A program made the position numbers and the translations under genes. From Candidatus Nitrotoga sp. CP45 (GTDB lineage: Bacteria; Bacteroidota; Bacteroidia; Flavobacteriales; Flavobacteriaceae): a stretch of 5,739 bases of DNA. This document shows positions 1 through 5,639 of the stretch, one piece after another (the stretch's first letter is position 1; every line of letters starts with the position of its first letter). Below the pieces are notes generated by a model. It saw only the letters and a list, made by a program, of their open reading frames with translations. It was not told where the DNA came from and did not search any database. The stretch is taken from NCBI GenBank assembly GCA_943329165.2, contig CALQCV020000139.1, forward strand, positions 1 through 5,739, in the 5' to 3' direction.

Positions 1-1385
1 GGGGGAAAACGGTTATTTTTTCAGAAATCGTTAGACGTTATTTATCGCAATATAATAAAAAAGTTGTGGTGCTAACACATCGAATAGAGCTTTGTAAGCA
101 AACTTCTAAAATGCTTAAAGGATTTGATGTAAAAAACAAAATTATCAACAGTAACATCAAAGAATTGCCCGACCAAGGTGAATATTCTTGTTTTGTGGCG
201 ATGGTTGAAACGCTTAAAAATCGTTTGAATGATGAGAAGTTACTTATTGACAATGTTGGTTTGGTCATTATTGATGAAGCACATTACAACTCGTTTCGAA
301 AATTGCTGAGCTCGTTTAAGAAATCATTTATACTTGGCGTTACTGCGACACCTTTGAGTTCCAATATTAAGTTACCAATGCACCATAATTATAGTGAGCT
401 CATCGTTGGTGATACGATTCAATCGCTCATAGACAAAGGTTTTTTAGCAAAGGCAACAACCTATAGTTATGACGTTGGATTAACCTCTTTGAAGGTTGGA
501 ATAAATGGTGATTATACCGTTAAATCGTCTGATGATTTGTATATGAATATGGTAATGCAAGAAAAATTATTGCATTCGTATACCGAAAAATCATTAGGAA
601 AAAAGACTTTAATATTTAATAACGGTATCAATACCTCATTATATGTTTTCGAAACCTTTAGAGAAGCGGGTTATCCGATAAAACATTTGGACAATACAAC
701 ATCTGTAGAAGACAGAAAAGATATTTTGCAATGGTTTAAAAAAACACCGAATGCGATTTTGACTTCTGTGGGAATCTTGACTACAGGATTTGATGAACCA
801 ACCGTTGAAAGCATTATATTGAATCGTGCCACAAAATCCCTGACGTTATATTTTCAAATGATCGGACGTGGTTCTAGAAAATTGCCTCATAAAGATAATT
901 TTACGGTTATCGATTTAGGAAATAACGCTTTGCGATTTGGTTTATGGAATGATCCTGTTGATTGGCAGCATATTTTTAGATCACCCGAATATTATTTAGA
1001 AAATCTTAGAGATGATGCCGAAATTGAAAATAACTTTAAATATGTAATGCCAGATTCAATTAGAAAGATGTTTGCCAAAACAGCAGATATAACTATTGAA
1101 ATTGAAGAAGAATTTAAAAAGGGCGTTGCTCAAAACTTGCGTTCCAAAGAAGTTTTAGAAAAATCAATTCTACAACATGCTACAATGTGTGTTGAAAATA
1201 CAACCGAATTAGTTCAGGCAAGAATGCTTTCTAAGTTATTATCGGATGATATTGAAAGTCGCGTCAGACGATTTGTAAAATGTTTGGGTAAAACGAGTAA
1301 AAATTATCGCGAATGGCTTATTGAAGATTATAAATCTAAATTAACTTTAGCCATCGGAAATAAATTTAGAGAACTTAATTTTTAG
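1..1385 (+). CDS. SF2 DEAD/DEAH-box helicase, RadD/YejH-like (5' end outside window)
   Basis: ATP-dependent superfamily 2 helicase, expected to remodel DNA or DNA-protein complexes in the cytoplasm. The reading frame is open from the first base; 460 residues are visible and the true start lies upstream. The first full codons read G-K-T followed by VIFSEIVRRYL, which is the end of a Walker A (motif I) box. Other motifs are Ia-like VLTHR at about 66-80, motif II DEAH at 273-284, motif III TAT(P) at 342-353, a motif IV-like LIFNN near 610, motif V TTGFD at 780-794 and motif VI QMIGRGSR at 855-878. So both RecA-like lobes are present apart from roughly the first 30-50 residues. The last 130 residues are helical and charged and carry no recognisable nuclease or zinc-cluster motif. 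The closest well-known relative by motif pattern is RadD (YejH), implicated in DNA repair in E. coli; a restriction-type helicase subunit is an alternative. The helicase class is sure, the subfamily is not. A GTG at 66 is internal, not the start. Confidence 0.88.
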   Translation, partial: GKTVIFSEIVRRYLSQYNKKVVVLTHRIELCKQTSKMLKGFDVKNKIINSNIKELPDQGEYSCFVAMVETLKNRLNDEKLLIDNVGLVIIDEAHYNSFRKLLSSFKKSFILGVTATPLSSNIKLPMHHNYSELIVGDTIQSLIDKGFLAKATTYSYDVGLTSLKVGINGDYTVKSSDDLYMNMVMQEKLLHSYTEKSLGKKTLIFNNGINTSLYVFETFREAGYPIKHLDNTTSVEDRKDILQWFKKTPNAILTSVGILTTGFDEPTVESIILNRATKSLTLYFQMIGRGSRKLPHKDNFTVIDLGNNALRFGLWNDPVDWQHIFRSPEYYLENLRDDAEIENNFKYVMPDSIRKMFAKTADITIEIEEEFKKGVAQNLRSKEVLEKSILQHATMCVENTTELVQARMLSKLLSDDIESRVRRFVKCLGKTSKNYREWLIEDYKSKLTLAIGNKFRELNF

Positions 1386-1390
1386 GATTA

Positions 1391-1417
1391 TAGCTTTATA
1401 AAAGGTAGTTTATAAAA
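1391..1417. repeat. Tandem direct repeat TAG(C)TTTATAAAA
   Basis: TAGCTTTATAAAA (1391-1403) is followed 2 nt later by TAGTTTATAAAA (1406-1417), differing by one inserted C. It starts 5 nt after the helicase stop codon. It may be a short duplication in AT-rich spacer or a paired binding site. No function can be assigned. Confidence 0.4.
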
Positions 1418-1438
1418 TTTTAAATCAGATAGTTAATG

Positions 1439-1459
1439 TAATAAATTTTTAATTTATTA
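1439..1459 (+). terminator. Weak A/T-only hairpin after the helicase gene
   Basis: A perfect 9-bp inverted repeat, TAATAAATT (1439-1447) and AATTTATTA (1451-1459), encloses a 3-nt TTT loop. It lies 53 nt downstream of the helicase stop and upstream of the next gene's promoter region, where a terminator would be expected. The stem has no G-C pair and no clean T-tract follows, so intrinsic termination would be weak at best. It could simply be AT-rich spacer that happens to fold. Confidence 0.25.
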
Positions 1460-1475
1460 ACGTATATTATTTGCA

Positions 1476-1506
<31 letters not shown>

Positions 1507-1573
1507 CTCAAAGTACAATAGTTTACGATAGCATTTACTTTTCAAATGTTTTTAACAATCGCCTTCTTCTTCC

Positions 1574-1585
1574 GTAAAGCTTTAC
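1574..1585. promoter_or_regulatory. 12-bp perfect palindrome, candidate operator
   Basis: GTAAAGCTTTAC is fully self-complementary and directly abuts the candidate -7 element at 1586, about 50 nt before the start codon of the cNMP/CBS gene. That is where a dimeric repressor or activator could act. A 12-bp palindrome is not rare enough in AT-rich DNA to be convincing alone, so this rests on position. Confidence 0.3.
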
Positions 1586-1593
1586 TATTTTTG
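1586..1593 (+). promoter_or_regulatory. Candidate Bacteroidota -7 promoter element
   Basis: TATTTTTG matches the TAnnTTTG consensus of the Bacteroidota primary sigma factor and lies 39 nt before the ATG at 1633. No clear TTTG or TTG -33 element is found at the usual 17-23 nt further upstream, so the call rests on the -7 match and position. The leader to the ATG is A/T-only apart from two C residues and has no Shine-Dalgarno sequence, as is common in this phylum. Confidence 0.4.
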
Positions 1594-1632
1594 TTTTTAA
1601 TAAATTTACTATTTATTTATTAAAATAAAAAC

Positions 1633-3549
1633 ATGAGTAATTCTGTTGCCGAAAATATTGCCAACTTTTTAAAAGAATATTCACCTTTTAGTTATTTGAG
1701 TCATCAAGAACTGATTCAGGTTGCTACAAGTATTGGAGTTATTAATTTAGATAAGCATAAAGTTTTATTTCAAATCAATGATAAACTTCACGATAGTTTT
1801 TATGTGGTTGCTTCCGGTTTAATTAATCTTTCTGTAATTGCTGATGCTGAAGAAACACTATTAAACAAATGCCATGCTGGAGATGTTTTTGGTTTACGAC
1901 CATTTTTTGCCAAAAACAATTATATGATGACCGCGAAAGCGCGGGAAGACAGCATTGTTTATGCAATTCCGATTGGCGTTTTTAAACCTTTTGTGGCTCA
2001 AAATCCTCAAGTTTTAGATTTCTTATTGGAAAGTTTTGCCACAAATACACGAAACCCTTTTGATAAAGAAAACCGAGGCAAACTCATTACTGATAACGTT
2101 TATACTGAAGGTCAACAAAATGAAATACAGTATTTTCAGTCTTTAGCTTATAATAAAACACCTTTAAAAGTCAGTGTTTCAGCTATTGTAAAAGATACGG
2201 CACAATTGATGACCGAAAACCTTACTGACAGTGTGGTTGTAACCGATCAAAGCCATCCTATTGGAATTGTTACCGATACTGATTTTCGATCTAAAATTGC
2301 TAATGGTAGGTTTCCGCTTATTGCCACTATTGATAAAATAATGTCTTCTCCAGTAATAACCGTTCCCGAAAATGTTTCTGTGGCCGAAGCGCAACTCTTG
2401 ATGCTGAAAAATAATGTGAGTCATTTATGCGTAACTGTAGATGGTTCTGATAAATCTGAGGTTAAAGGAGTAATTTCCGAACACGATTTAATTGTAGCTC
2501 AAGCTAATAATCCCGGTGTTTTGATTAAGGAAATAAAGCGTTCTCTTTCACCTAAAGAACTAAAATTAGTCAGAGAAAAACTAACCGATGTAATACAATC
2601 GTCCATTGCCAAAAATATTCCTTTACCGCATATTTATAATATTTCGGGTGAAATTATTACAGCCATTATAAAACGTTCAATAGAATTATCTATCCTCGAT
2701 TTGGGTTCGCCTCCAGCCCGATTTGCATGGTTTAGCATTGGTAGTCAGGGAAGAAAAGAGCAATTTTTGTTGACCGATCAAGATAGTTTTTTAGTATTTG
2801 AAGATGTTGCTGTAGAAAAATATAGAGATGTTAAAGATTACTTTTTAAAATTAGCAAAAAGAGCTACTGCAATATTGGAAAAAGTAGGTTATGATTTTTG
2901 CCCAAATGGTCATATGGCAAGTAATATGCTCTGGTGTAAATCGATGTCAGATTGGATTAAACAATATAATAACTGGATGAAAACTCCGGGCGAAAAGTCA
3001 AATGACATCAGTAGTATATTTTTTGATTACGAGCTTGTTTTTGGTGAAGGAAAAATTGAAGATACTTTGGATGATTTGATTTTAAAGAATACTAAAAACA
3101 ACGCTTTATTCTTCGATTATCTTGGAAATGATGCCTTGCGGAAAAATGCACCACTAAACTTTTTTAAGAAGTTTAATCTCGAAGAAGAAGGTAATAATAA
3201 AGGCAAATTCGATATAAAAAATAGAGCTATCATGCCATTAGTTGATGGAGCTCGACTATTTGCTATAAGTTTGAATTTGAAAGGAATTAATAATACCTAT
3301 TTAAGATTTAAACAGCTGGCAATTGTAGATCCTAAATTTTCTGAAATCTATTTAAATTGTGCAGATGCATTTTTAATTTTATCAAAATTCAGAACACTTG
3401 AAGGACTAAAAGATGATACTAAAGGCGATTATATCAATGTAGAAGAGCTTACAAAAGTGGATAAAGAAAAATTAAAAAATGCATTGGTTCCTATGAAAGA
3501 ATTGGAAGAATTGATAAAAGATAAATTTCAATTAACTCAATTTTCATAA
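1633..3549 (+). CDS. cNMP-like / CBS pair / DUF294 nucleotidyltransferase-like protein
   Basis: Predicted cytoplasmic signalling protein of 638 aa, close to the usual length for this architecture. Domains in order: a cyclic-nucleotide-binding-like beta-roll (about 16-135), two CBS domains (about 177-232 and 237-295), a pol-beta-superfamily nucleotidyltransferase domain of the DUF294/GlnD-like group (about 325-480), and a helical DUF294 C-terminal domain (about 500-632). The nucleotidyltransferase signature is intact: G370-S-Q-G-R374-x-E376, then T381-D382-Q-D384, later C423..G426-H-M-A and the F-F-D465 segment. CBS1 ends in GIVTDTDFR (211-219). The cNMP phosphate-binding cassette is not canonical: after G83-D-V-F-G87 there is Leu88 where Glu is usual, and the usual Arg-Ala/Thr pair is absent (M98-M-T-A-K), so classical cAMP binding is doubtful. 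CBS domains generally sense adenine nucleotides. The target of nucleotide transfer is unknown. It is co-transcribed with the exonuclease-like gene 1 nt downstream, a pairing I recall from other bacteria. Domain calls are firm; function is inference. The ATG start follows an A-rich leader and fits the N-terminus of the family. Confidence 0.9.
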   Translation: MSNSVAENIANFLKEYSPFSYLSHQELIQVATSIGVINLDKHKVLFQINDKLHDSFYVVASGLINLSVIADAEETLLNKCHAGDVFGLRPFFAKNNYMMTAKAREDSIVYAIPIGVFKPFVAQNPQVLDFLLESFATNTRNPFDKENRGKLITDNVYTEGQQNEIQYFQSLAYNKTPLKVSVSAIVKDTAQLMTENLTDSVVVTDQSHPIGIVTDTDFRSKIANGRFPLIATIDKIMSSPVITVPENVSVAEAQLLMLKNNVSHLCVTVDGSDKSEVKGVISEHDLIVAQANNPGVLIKEIKRSLSPKELKLVREKLTDVIQSSIAKNIPLPHIYNISGEIITAIIKRSIELSILDLGSPPARFAWFSIGSQGRKEQFLLTDQDSFLVFEDVAVEKYRDVKDYFLKLAKRATAILEKVGYDFCPNGHMASNMLWCKSMSDWIKQYNNWMKTPGEKSNDISSIFFDYELVFGEGKIEDTLDDLILKNTKNNALFFDYLGNDALRKNAPLNFFKKFNLEEEGNNKGKFDIKNRAIMPLVDGARLFAISLNLKGINNTYLRFKQLAIVDPKFSEIYLNCADAFLILSKFRTLEGLKDDTKGDYINVEELTKVDKEKLKNALVPMKELEELIKDKFQLTQFS

Positions 3550-3550
3550 T

Positions 3551-4147
3551 ATGATAGATTGGATAAAAAATATCAATAAAGAATACCCTGATTTCTGGAA
3601 ATCGTATTTAGCTAAGTTTGAAACTAAATCCAATAGATATGTGGTTTTAAGCACTGAAACTACTGGTTTAAATCCAAAAAAAGACGTCATTTTATCTTTT
3701 GGAGCCGTTGCTGTTGTGAATGATGTTATCCGAATTGGTGATAATTTTGAAGTGGTGATTCTGCAATACAAATACCTTCACGAAAATGGATTGTCGAATG
3801 AGTTTCTAATAGAAAGCAAACTTGCGAAACTTGCGGAGCCTCAAGCTATACAAGCCTTAGTGGATTATATTGGAAATGCTGTTTTAGTTGGGCACCGAAT
3901 CCATTTTGATATAGTAATGATTAATGATGTGCTGGAGAAAATGGATTGTGGAAAATTAAAAAATGAAGCATTAGATGTCGAAATAATGCATCAGAAGTTA
4001 TTGGATATCACAAATAAATCTTTTTCACTGGAAGATTTAGTGAAGCATTACAAACTTCCTTTAAATGAAAGAAATTCGGCTTCAGATGATGCCTATTCTA
4101 TCTCATTATTATTTGTGAAATTAAAGGTTCGATTAGGCTTTAAATAA
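3551..4147 (+). CDS. DnaQ-fold (DEDDh) 3'-5' exonuclease-like protein, altered active site
   Basis: A 198-aa protein with the RNase H-like fold of the DnaQ / DNA polymerase III epsilon family. In normal members five acidic/His residues (D, E, D, H, D) bind two metals and hydrolyse 3' ends of DNA or RNA. Exo I reads V-L-S34-T-E36-T-T-G, where the family has D-x-E-T-T-G, so the first metal ligand is Ser. Exo II is G114-H-R-I-H-F-D120, with the Asp kept. Exo III reads R-N175-S-A-S-D-D180-A-Y, where the family has H-x-A-x-x-D-A, so the general-base His is Asn. Visible set: S, E, D, N, D. Catalysis is probably weak or lost. The AGC codon is at least two changes from an Asp codon, so a single read error is unlikely. 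The ATG lies 1 nt after the upstream stop, indicating translational coupling and a shared function with the cNMP/CBS/DUF294 protein. The family assignment is strong; inactivity is inferred. Confidence 0.85.
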   Translation: MIDWIKNINKEYPDFWKSYLAKFETKSNRYVVLSTETTGLNPKKDVILSFGAVAVVNDVIRIGDNFEVVILQYKYLHENGLSNEFLIESKLAKLAEPQAIQALVDYIGNAVLVGHRIHFDIVMINDVLEKMDCGKLKNEALDVEIMHQKLLDITNKSFSLEDLVKHYKLPLNERNSASDDAYSISLLFVKLKVRLGFK

Positions 4148-4159
4148 AAAACCCACTCT

Positions 4160-4162
4160 ACT
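4160..4162. repeat. Left copy of the probable target-site duplication (ACT)
   Basis: ACT at 4160-4162 directly precedes the left inverted repeat and ACT at 5599-5601 directly follows the right one. Three bp is a normal duplication size for the IS3 family, and this choice of ends makes the two terminal repeats start symmetrically (AGACTG). TACT or TCTACT is also shared across both junctions because the IS ends overlap the flank, so the exact edges are uncertain by 1-3 bp. Confidence 0.55.
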
Positions 4163-4186
4163 AGACTGCCCCCAAAAAGTTAGACA
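4163..4186. repeat. Left terminal inverted repeat of the IS3-family element
   Basis: It starts AGACTGCCCCCAAAAAG. Aligned with the reverse complement of the right end it matches at 19 of 24 positions, including the outer AGACTG, CCCAAAA and the inner GACA. The pair could be written one base longer (T at 4162 and A at 5599 also match), which is the source of the edge ambiguity. The inner part of this end also forms the left arm of the hairpin at 4169-4197. Confidence 0.85.
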
Positions 4187-4197
4187 CTATTTGGGGG
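4169..4197 (+). terminator. Hairpin at the IS left end, before the orfA start codon
   Basis: CCCCCAAA (4169-4176) pairs perfectly with TTTGGGGG (4190-4197) around a 13-nt loop, followed by TATTTTT. It lies 22 nt after the stop of the exonuclease-like gene and only 7 nt before the orfA ATG at 4205. In RNA read from the upstream operon this would be a plausible intrinsic terminator, though the T-run is short. It would also hide the G-run, the only possible ribosome-binding sequence for orfA, from ribosomes on read-through transcripts. Blocking of read-through transposase expression by such hairpins is known for other IS elements (IS10, IS50); its role here is inferred. Confidence 0.5.
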
Positions 4198-4204
4198 TAT
4201 TTTT

Positions 4205-4732
4205 ATGGAAAGAAAAGTCAGATATGATTATGCGTTTAAACTTGAATGCGTAAAACTAGTATTAGAAAAACATTATTCTTGCAATTATGTCTCTAATCAA
4301 AAAGGTCTAAATGAATCTAATATTCGTAAATGGGTTGGATTTTATAGGCAGTATGGTAGCATTGGTTTGCTGCCAAGAAAAAACCAGAGTTATTCTGTTA
4401 TTTTTAAATTGAAAGTATTAAAAGCAATTGATAAAGATTTAATGTCTTTAAGAGAATCAAGCATAAAATTTAACATCCCTGATCCTGGTATTATTGTTAA
4501 ATGGAAAAAAGATTTTGCTAATTTTGGTCTAGAAGGCTTAGAGCCAAAAACCAGAGGCAGACCAATATTTATGGACACCAATAAACGAAAAAAGCGAAAA
4601 TCAGACAAACCCCTAACAAGAGAAGAAGAACTTCTTCTAGAGATTGAAGCCTTGCGTTGTGAGAACGAATTGCTAAAAAAGTTGCAAGCCTTAATTCAAG
4701 CAGAAGAGAAAGCCAGAAAGCGCAAGCCATAA
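4205..4732 (+). CDS. IS3-family transposase OrfA (helix-turn-helix subunit)
   Basis: The DNA-binding part of the transposase, 175 aa, close to InsJ of IS150. Two helix-turn-helix units are visible: residues about 8-50 (ending in N-I-R-K-W, the usual recognition-helix end) and about 66-118 (ending in V-K-W-K-K). A basic stretch K-R-K-K-R-K follows near 126-133. Residues about 137-165 form a leucine zipper with heptad positions L143, L150, L157 and I164, expected to drive multimerisation. The frameshift heptamer codes for K158-K159 inside this zipper, so OrfA alone and the OrfAB fusion share the zipper up to that point and differ after it. In IS3 relatives free OrfA modulates transposition. The ATG is 7 nt after the left-end hairpin. 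The stop TAA overlaps the orfB ATG by one base (TAATG). Confidence 0.92.
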   Translation: MERKVRYDYAFKLECVKLVLEKHYSCNYVSNQKGLNESNIRKWVGFYRQYGSIGLLPRKNQSYSVIFKLKVLKAIDKDLMSLRESSIKFNIPDPGIIVKWKKDFANFGLEGLEPKTRGRPIFMDTNKRKKRKSDKPLTREEELLLEIEALRCENELLKKLQALIQAEEKARKRKP

Positions 4733-4744
4733 TGGAATTAAGGC
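4675..4744 (+). promoter_or_regulatory. Programmed -1 frameshift signal joining orfA and orfB
   Basis: The heptamer AAAAAAG (4675-4681) lies in the register A AAA AAG relative to orfA, the known IS150-type slippery sequence. The orfB frame is open only from 4663 (a TGA is at 4660-4662), and this is the only such heptamer in the overlap. Slippage gives OrfAB of 159 + 294 = 453 aa, with V-A-S-L-N-S-S-R-R-E linking to the orfB methionine. Six nt after the heptamer a perfect 10-bp stem begins: GCCTTAATTC (4688-4697) with GAATTAAGGC (4735-4744), loop 37 nt. The spacing suits a stimulatory structure. The TAATG stop/start overlap is at the 3' edge of the loop. A second hairpin follows at 4749-4778. 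Confidence 0.85.
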
Positions 4745-5565
4745 ATAAGTTTGATTTGAATTTACTCTTAAATCAAACCAATATGGCACGGAGTAATTTT
4801 TATTATCATCAAAAAAAGGTTAAATCAGCCGATAAATATCAAGTGATAAAAGAGTTAATAAAATCCATTTTTCATAAACATAAAGGTCGTTATGGATACA
4901 GACGAATTACAGACGAACTCAATAGTAAAGCAATAATTATCAACCATAAAACCGTTTTAAGATTAATGAAACTATTAGGCCTAAAAAGTTTAATTAGAGT
5001 CAAAAAATATAAATCATACAAAGGAGAACAGGGTAAAATTGCGCCAAATATTCTAGCCAGAAAATTTAAGGCAACCGCACCAAATCAAAAGTGGGCAACC
5101 GATATAACCGAGTTTAATGTCTCTGGCCAAAAATTGTATTTATCGCCGATTATTGATTTATTTAATCAAGAAATAATTAGCTATGAACTCACAGAACGGC
5201 CAGTGTTTAATCAAGTTGTAATAATGTTAAATAAAGCTTTTAAGAAAATACCAAACAATACAAACTTAATCCTACATTCAGATCAAGGCTGGCAATATCA
5301 AATGAAAAAATATCAAAATCAGTTGAAAGAAAAAGGTATAATACAAAGTATGTCTAGAAAAGGAAATTGTCTAGATAATGCAATTATTGAAAATTTCTTC
5401 GGAATATTAAAATCAGAATTGTTTTATCTAAAAAAATACACCTCAATAGACCAATTAAAAATGGAAATCAAAGAATACATAAACTATTACAATAACGAGA
5501 GAAGCAAGTCCAATTTAAACAAAATGAGCCCGATAAAATATCGAGCTCATTATTATCAAAATTAA
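4732..5565 (+). CDS. IS3-family transposase OrfB (DDE catalytic domain)
   Basis: The catalytic part of the transposase, 277 aa, close to InsK of IS150. It has a helical HTH_21-like segment (about 40-95, with H-K-G-R-Y-G-Y-R-R-I) and an rve-type integrase core from about 115. The DDE triad is intact: D124 in W-A-T-D-I-T, D184 in L-H-S-D-Q-G, and E220 in N-A-I-I-E-N-F, with 35 residues between the second Asp and Glu and the conserved basic residue K227 seven positions after E220. The C-terminal Y-I-N-Y-Y-N-N-E-R and M-S-P-I-K-Y-R-A motifs are typical of the family. The active enzyme is most likely the OrfAB frameshift fusion, which carries out copy-out-paste-in transposition through a circular intermediate, as known for the family. 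Separate OrfB could also be made from the ATG in the TAATG overlap. Confidence 0.94.
   Translation: MELRHKFDLNLLLNQTNMARSNFYYHQKKVKSADKYQVIKELIKSIFHKHKGRYGYRRITDELNSKAIIINHKTVLRLMKLLGLKSLIRVKKYKSYKGEQGKIAPNILARKFKATAPNQKWATDITEFNVSGQKLYLSPIIDLFNQEIISYELTERPVFNQVVIMLNKAFKKIPNNTNLILHSDQGWQYQMKKYQNQLKEKGIIQSMSRKGNCLDNAIIENFFGILKSELFYLKKYTSIDQLKMEIKEYINYYNNERSKSNLNKMSPIKYRAHYYQN
4749..4778 (+). repeat. Second hairpin in the frameshift region
   Basis: GTTTGATTT (4749-4757) and AAATCAAAC (4770-4778) form a perfect 9-bp stem with a 12-nt loop, 4 nt after the frameshift stem. The CTCTT in its loop (4765-4769) is complementary to AAGAG (4704-4708) in the loop of the first hairpin, so a kissing-loop interaction is possible. 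It lies inside the orfB coding sequence; function is inferred only from position. Confidence 0.4.
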
Positions 5566-5574
5566 TTATAAATT

Positions 5575-5598
5575 TGTCCAAACTTTTGGGTTCAGTCT
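5575..5598. repeat. Right terminal inverted repeat of the IS3-family element
   Basis: On the minus strand it begins AGACTGAACCCAAAAG and matches the left end at 19 of 24 positions. It starts 9 nt after the orfB stop codon, the usual compact arrangement in IS3 elements. Confidence 0.85.
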
Positions 5599-5601
5599 AC
5601 T
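5599..5601. repeat. Right copy of the probable target-site duplication (ACT)
   Basis: ACT directly after the right inverted repeat, matching ACT at 4160-4162. The remaining 38 nt to the sucC stop (5602-5639) are AT-rich, and I see no convincing terminator hairpin for either gene there. Confidence 0.55.
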
Positions 5602-5639
5602 TTAACTCAGGATTTTAATTCAAACTATATTTATTTTTT

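Larger units (their letters stand above)
4163..5598 (+). mobile_element. Complete IS3-family insertion sequence (IS150-group)
   Basis: A 1436-bp element with terminal inverted repeats, two consecutive transposase frames in a -1 relationship, an A6G frameshift motif and a full DD(35)E catalytic triad, all standard for the IS3 family. The 175-aa OrfA, 277-aa OrfB and C5A5-type terminal sequence match the IS150 group. Nothing is broken: both frames are open and both ends are present, so the copy may be active. It is inserted 15 nt after the stop of the exonuclease-like gene and about 40 nt from the sucC stop, in the gap between convergent genes. The transposase is read in the same direction as the upstream operon. 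Confidence 0.93.

Noticed and set aside
66..68. GTG as the start codon of the helicase
   Set aside because: The frame is open upstream to the first base and reads G-K-T-V-I-F-S-E, the end of a Walker A motif, so the GTG is an internal valine and the gene begins outside the window.
2179..2424. Minus-strand open frame inside the cNMP/CBS gene (and similar ones at 38-268, 3544-3771 and 4390-4608)
   Set aside because: Each lies opposite a well-supported coding gene, shows no recognisable domain and has no plausible promoter; they are shadows.
4660..4744. orfA/orfB split read as a damaging frameshift mutation (pseudogene)
   Set aside because: The two-frame arrangement with A AAA AAG in register and a downstream stem is the normal programmed -1 frameshift of IS3-family elements, and both frames are otherwise intact.
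5569..5576. TAAATTTG at the IS right end as an outward promoter toward sucC
   Set aside because: It matches TAnnTTTG, but no -33 element is seen 17-23 nt upstream. It would drive antisense RNA into the 3' end of sucC, and one such match is expected by chance in AT-rich DNA.
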